From Paenibacillus sp. CC-CFT747 (lineage in GTDB: Bacteria > Bacillota > Bacilli > Paenibacillales > NBRC-103111): a stretch of 64,000 nt of DNA. Made by a program: the position numbers and the translations under genes. Positions within the stretch are counted from its first letter, which is position 1. Each line of letters begins with the position of its first letter. Below are positions 62,287 through 64,000 of the stretch, piece after piece. The DNA lies in assembly GCA_030323305.1 (NCBI GenBank), contig CP106741.1, forward strand, positions 2,701,501 through 2,765,500, read 5' to 3'. The notes below the pieces were generated by a model. It did no database searches, was not told the DNA's origin, and was given only the letters and a program-made list of their open reading frames with translations.

Positions 62287-63917
62287 TTACTCGTCTTCGT
62301 AGAAGTCGTCCAGGTCGCGGCTCGCCTTGCTCTGGTTGCAGAGGTGGCAGGCACAGACGCAGTTGATCGGCGTCGTATGGCCGGACTTCGAACGCGGCAC
62401 GAGGTGATCGATCGTGTTGCCGTATTCGCCGCAGAAGAAGCAGGTGTACTTGTCCCGCTCCAGGATATATTGCCGGAACGACCGGCTGGAATAGAGGCGC
62501 CGGATCGTATACGGATTCACGACAACGGCGGCGTGCTCGATCACCAGGTTGATCGCGGTGGCGAGGTCCGTGTCCTGAACCCAGCGGCGGCCTTTATCGG
62601 TGCGGCCGCGCATCTTGATCACGCCGGCGCGGGTGGGGCGCAGCACCGAGACGTCCGGCCCTTTCGGCCGCGGCGGCGGCACCGGCAGAGGCCGGCGGAT
62701 GCGCCGCGGCGGAGTCAGGGCCGCCTCGCCAAGGCTGCTGCCATCAGCGAGCCGCGCACGGGCCTTGGCTCCGCGCCGTTTGCGGCGGCGGCGCTTCTTG
62801 CGCGGCGCGGCGGCAGGGGCCTCCGCCTGCGCGTCCGGCGGCGCTGCTGCGCCATCGCCGGTCGGCTCGGCCCCGTCCGAAGGAGCCGCTTCCGGCGCAG
62901 CCGCACCCGTGCGTGCAGGCGACCCGGTCCCGGCGCTGGCAGGCTCAGACGGCTCGCTCGCAGCCGTACCCGCGCCTGGCGCTTCGCCGGCTTTGGCAGC
63001 GCCGCTCGCGCTTGGCGCGTAAACGCCGGCTGAAGCGTGCGCTCCCGCAGCCTTGCGCCGACGGCGGCCCCGGCGGCGCTTGCGCTTGCTTCCGCCGTCC
63101 TCGCCTGCCTCCGGCGCGCCGGCGTCGGCGCCCTCCGCCTCGTCTACCGCAGCTATCGCTTTTTTGCCGCCCAATTGCGTCGGAGCCTCGATGGCCCCAC
63201 GGTCACGCGAACTGCTCGCGAATGCCGTCCCACTGCCGTCCGCCTGCCCACCGGCCTCCAAAGCGGCTCCGCCTCAGGCAGAGCGGCGTCAAACTCGTGC
63301 TTCCCTGAGGCGACGGTACGCCGCTTCCTCCTCCTGGAGGAGGAACGGCTTCTGCCCGTCTTTTTGCCCGGAGCTGCTTCTCCAGCTTCTCCGTTCGGCG
63401 GAGAAGGAACCGCGTCCTCCTTGCCGGCCGGCTCCGCCCCTTCCGCTTCCCCTTTCATGCCAGGCCTTGCCTCTCCGTCCATCCCGGTTGGAGCCGCTTT
63501 CTCTTTACGTTTCACTCCGTTCTTGGCTTTTGCCTTATCACTCGCCGGATCGGAGCTCCGTTCTATCCCGGCCGCCGCTTTCAGCAGCATACCCGGCTCC
63601 TGAGCGGTGCCGTCCCGGTTCTCTGCTGCTTCTCCCTGTGCCGTCAGAAGCTGACGGCACGTGCGGCAGGCGCCGCGGCGTCCAGTCCGGCCGGACCGCC
63701 GTCCCGAGCGGCGTTTAAACTCGCTGAGCGGAAGGGAACGGCCGCAGTGCGTACAGGTTTTGACCGCCGCTTCTTCTCCGGTAAATCCGTCCGCGGGCTT
63801 GCCGCCCTCCGCGTTGTTATCGAGCAGGGACAAGCTTCCGCCGGCCGGATGCCTTTCCTCCTGTATACGGGTAATTGCCGATCCCCGCCTGATCGAGCCG
63901 TTCGGCTCGTGTTTCAT
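62287..63917 (-). CDS. HNH endonuclease with N-terminal zinc ribbon and long disordered linker (one frameshift)
   Basis: The minus-strand ATG at 63917 after GAGGTGG is preferred over the open frame's start at 63992. A missing coding-strand base near 63258 is restored to give 543 aa. A zinc ribbon (CTHCGRSLPLSEF then ACRTCRQ) is near residue 55. About 270 residues of low-complexity A/G/P/E sequence with clusters of K/R (KRKRRRGRRRRK; RKKRRRRKRRGAK) follow. The C-terminus is an HNH nuclease: CFFCGEYGNTIDHLVPRSK and CACHLCNQSKASRDL. HNH enzymes of this type nick or cut DNA. The basic linker may bind nucleic acid. Expression partners are not evident. Confidence 0.8.
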
Positions 63918-64000
63918 GATGTCCACCTCGTCATTTCTTTCAAGTTCCGCAGCAACTTGTCTATATCTATAGTATACACAAGGAAATCCCAATTGTAACT

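Overview
This window looks like a chromosomal segment of a spore-forming member of the Paenibacillaceae (Paenibacillus or Cohnella-like). The support is a YheC/YheD-type spore-coat ATP-grasp protein, LplB/LplC/lipoprotein sugar ABC modules paired with a membrane-bound AraC regulator, very large secreted proteins with OmpL47-like, Ig-like and FIMAH modules, strong AGGAGG ribosome binding sites and many TTG/GTG starts. Most of the window is GC-rich. About 4.1-9.5 kb and 54.2-55.6 kb are clearly AT-rich.

Layout. (1) 1-4.06 kb: the end of a McrBC-like two-gene restriction system (AAA+ ATPase and DUF2357/PD-(D/E)XK nuclease). (2) 4.1-9.5 kb: an AT-rich accessory island with a DUF6884-like gene, a PH-domain gene, an RNase H-like gene, a decayed tyrosine recombinase and a probable unrecognised PD-(D/E)XK nuclease. 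(3) 10.1-27.2 kb: a polysaccharide locus with a ~1,814-aa secreted binding/propeller protein, a ~2,224-aa secreted heparinase II/III-type lyase, a DUF4091 glycosidase, an alpha-galactosidase-like enzyme and a DMT exporter. (4) 27.3-30.7 kb: a spore ATP-grasp gene, a PhyH dioxygenase divergent from an AraC regulator, and a partial duplication of the ATP-grasp gene. (5) 30.7-36.7 kb: a sugar ABC transporter and its membrane AraC regulator. (6) 36.9-43.4 kb: mixed genes, including a deletion scar joining beta-lactamase and MMPL remnants, a sporulation-type sensor kinase, a P-loop kinase, a lipoprotein and an aldo/keto reductase. (7) 43.4-54.0 kb: a PucR regulator followed by a compact catabolic operon (racemase, DMT, OPT transporter, DUF917, DUF1177, AroM, M29-like peptidase, two nitroreductases, DUF6092). 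(8) 54.2-58.4 kb: aminoglycoside adenylyltransferase, a lipoprotein, a VOC protein, an SDR flanked by palindromic repeats, and a DUF2278/lamin-tail protein. (9) 58.6-62.3 kb: an ECF42 sigma factor module with two matching candidate promoters. (10) 62.3-63.9 kb: an HNH protein with a long disordered linker.

A pervasive property is single-base frameshifts. Roughly 40 junctions break otherwise intact genes, mostly as one missing G in a G-run of the coding strand. When each is corrected by one base, every reconstructed gene returns to a whole number of codons and a plausible family length (for example exactly 284 aa for the adenylyltransferase). I therefore annotate these as single genes and treat the breaks as probable assembly errors, with real decay argued only where several lesions or stops coincide.
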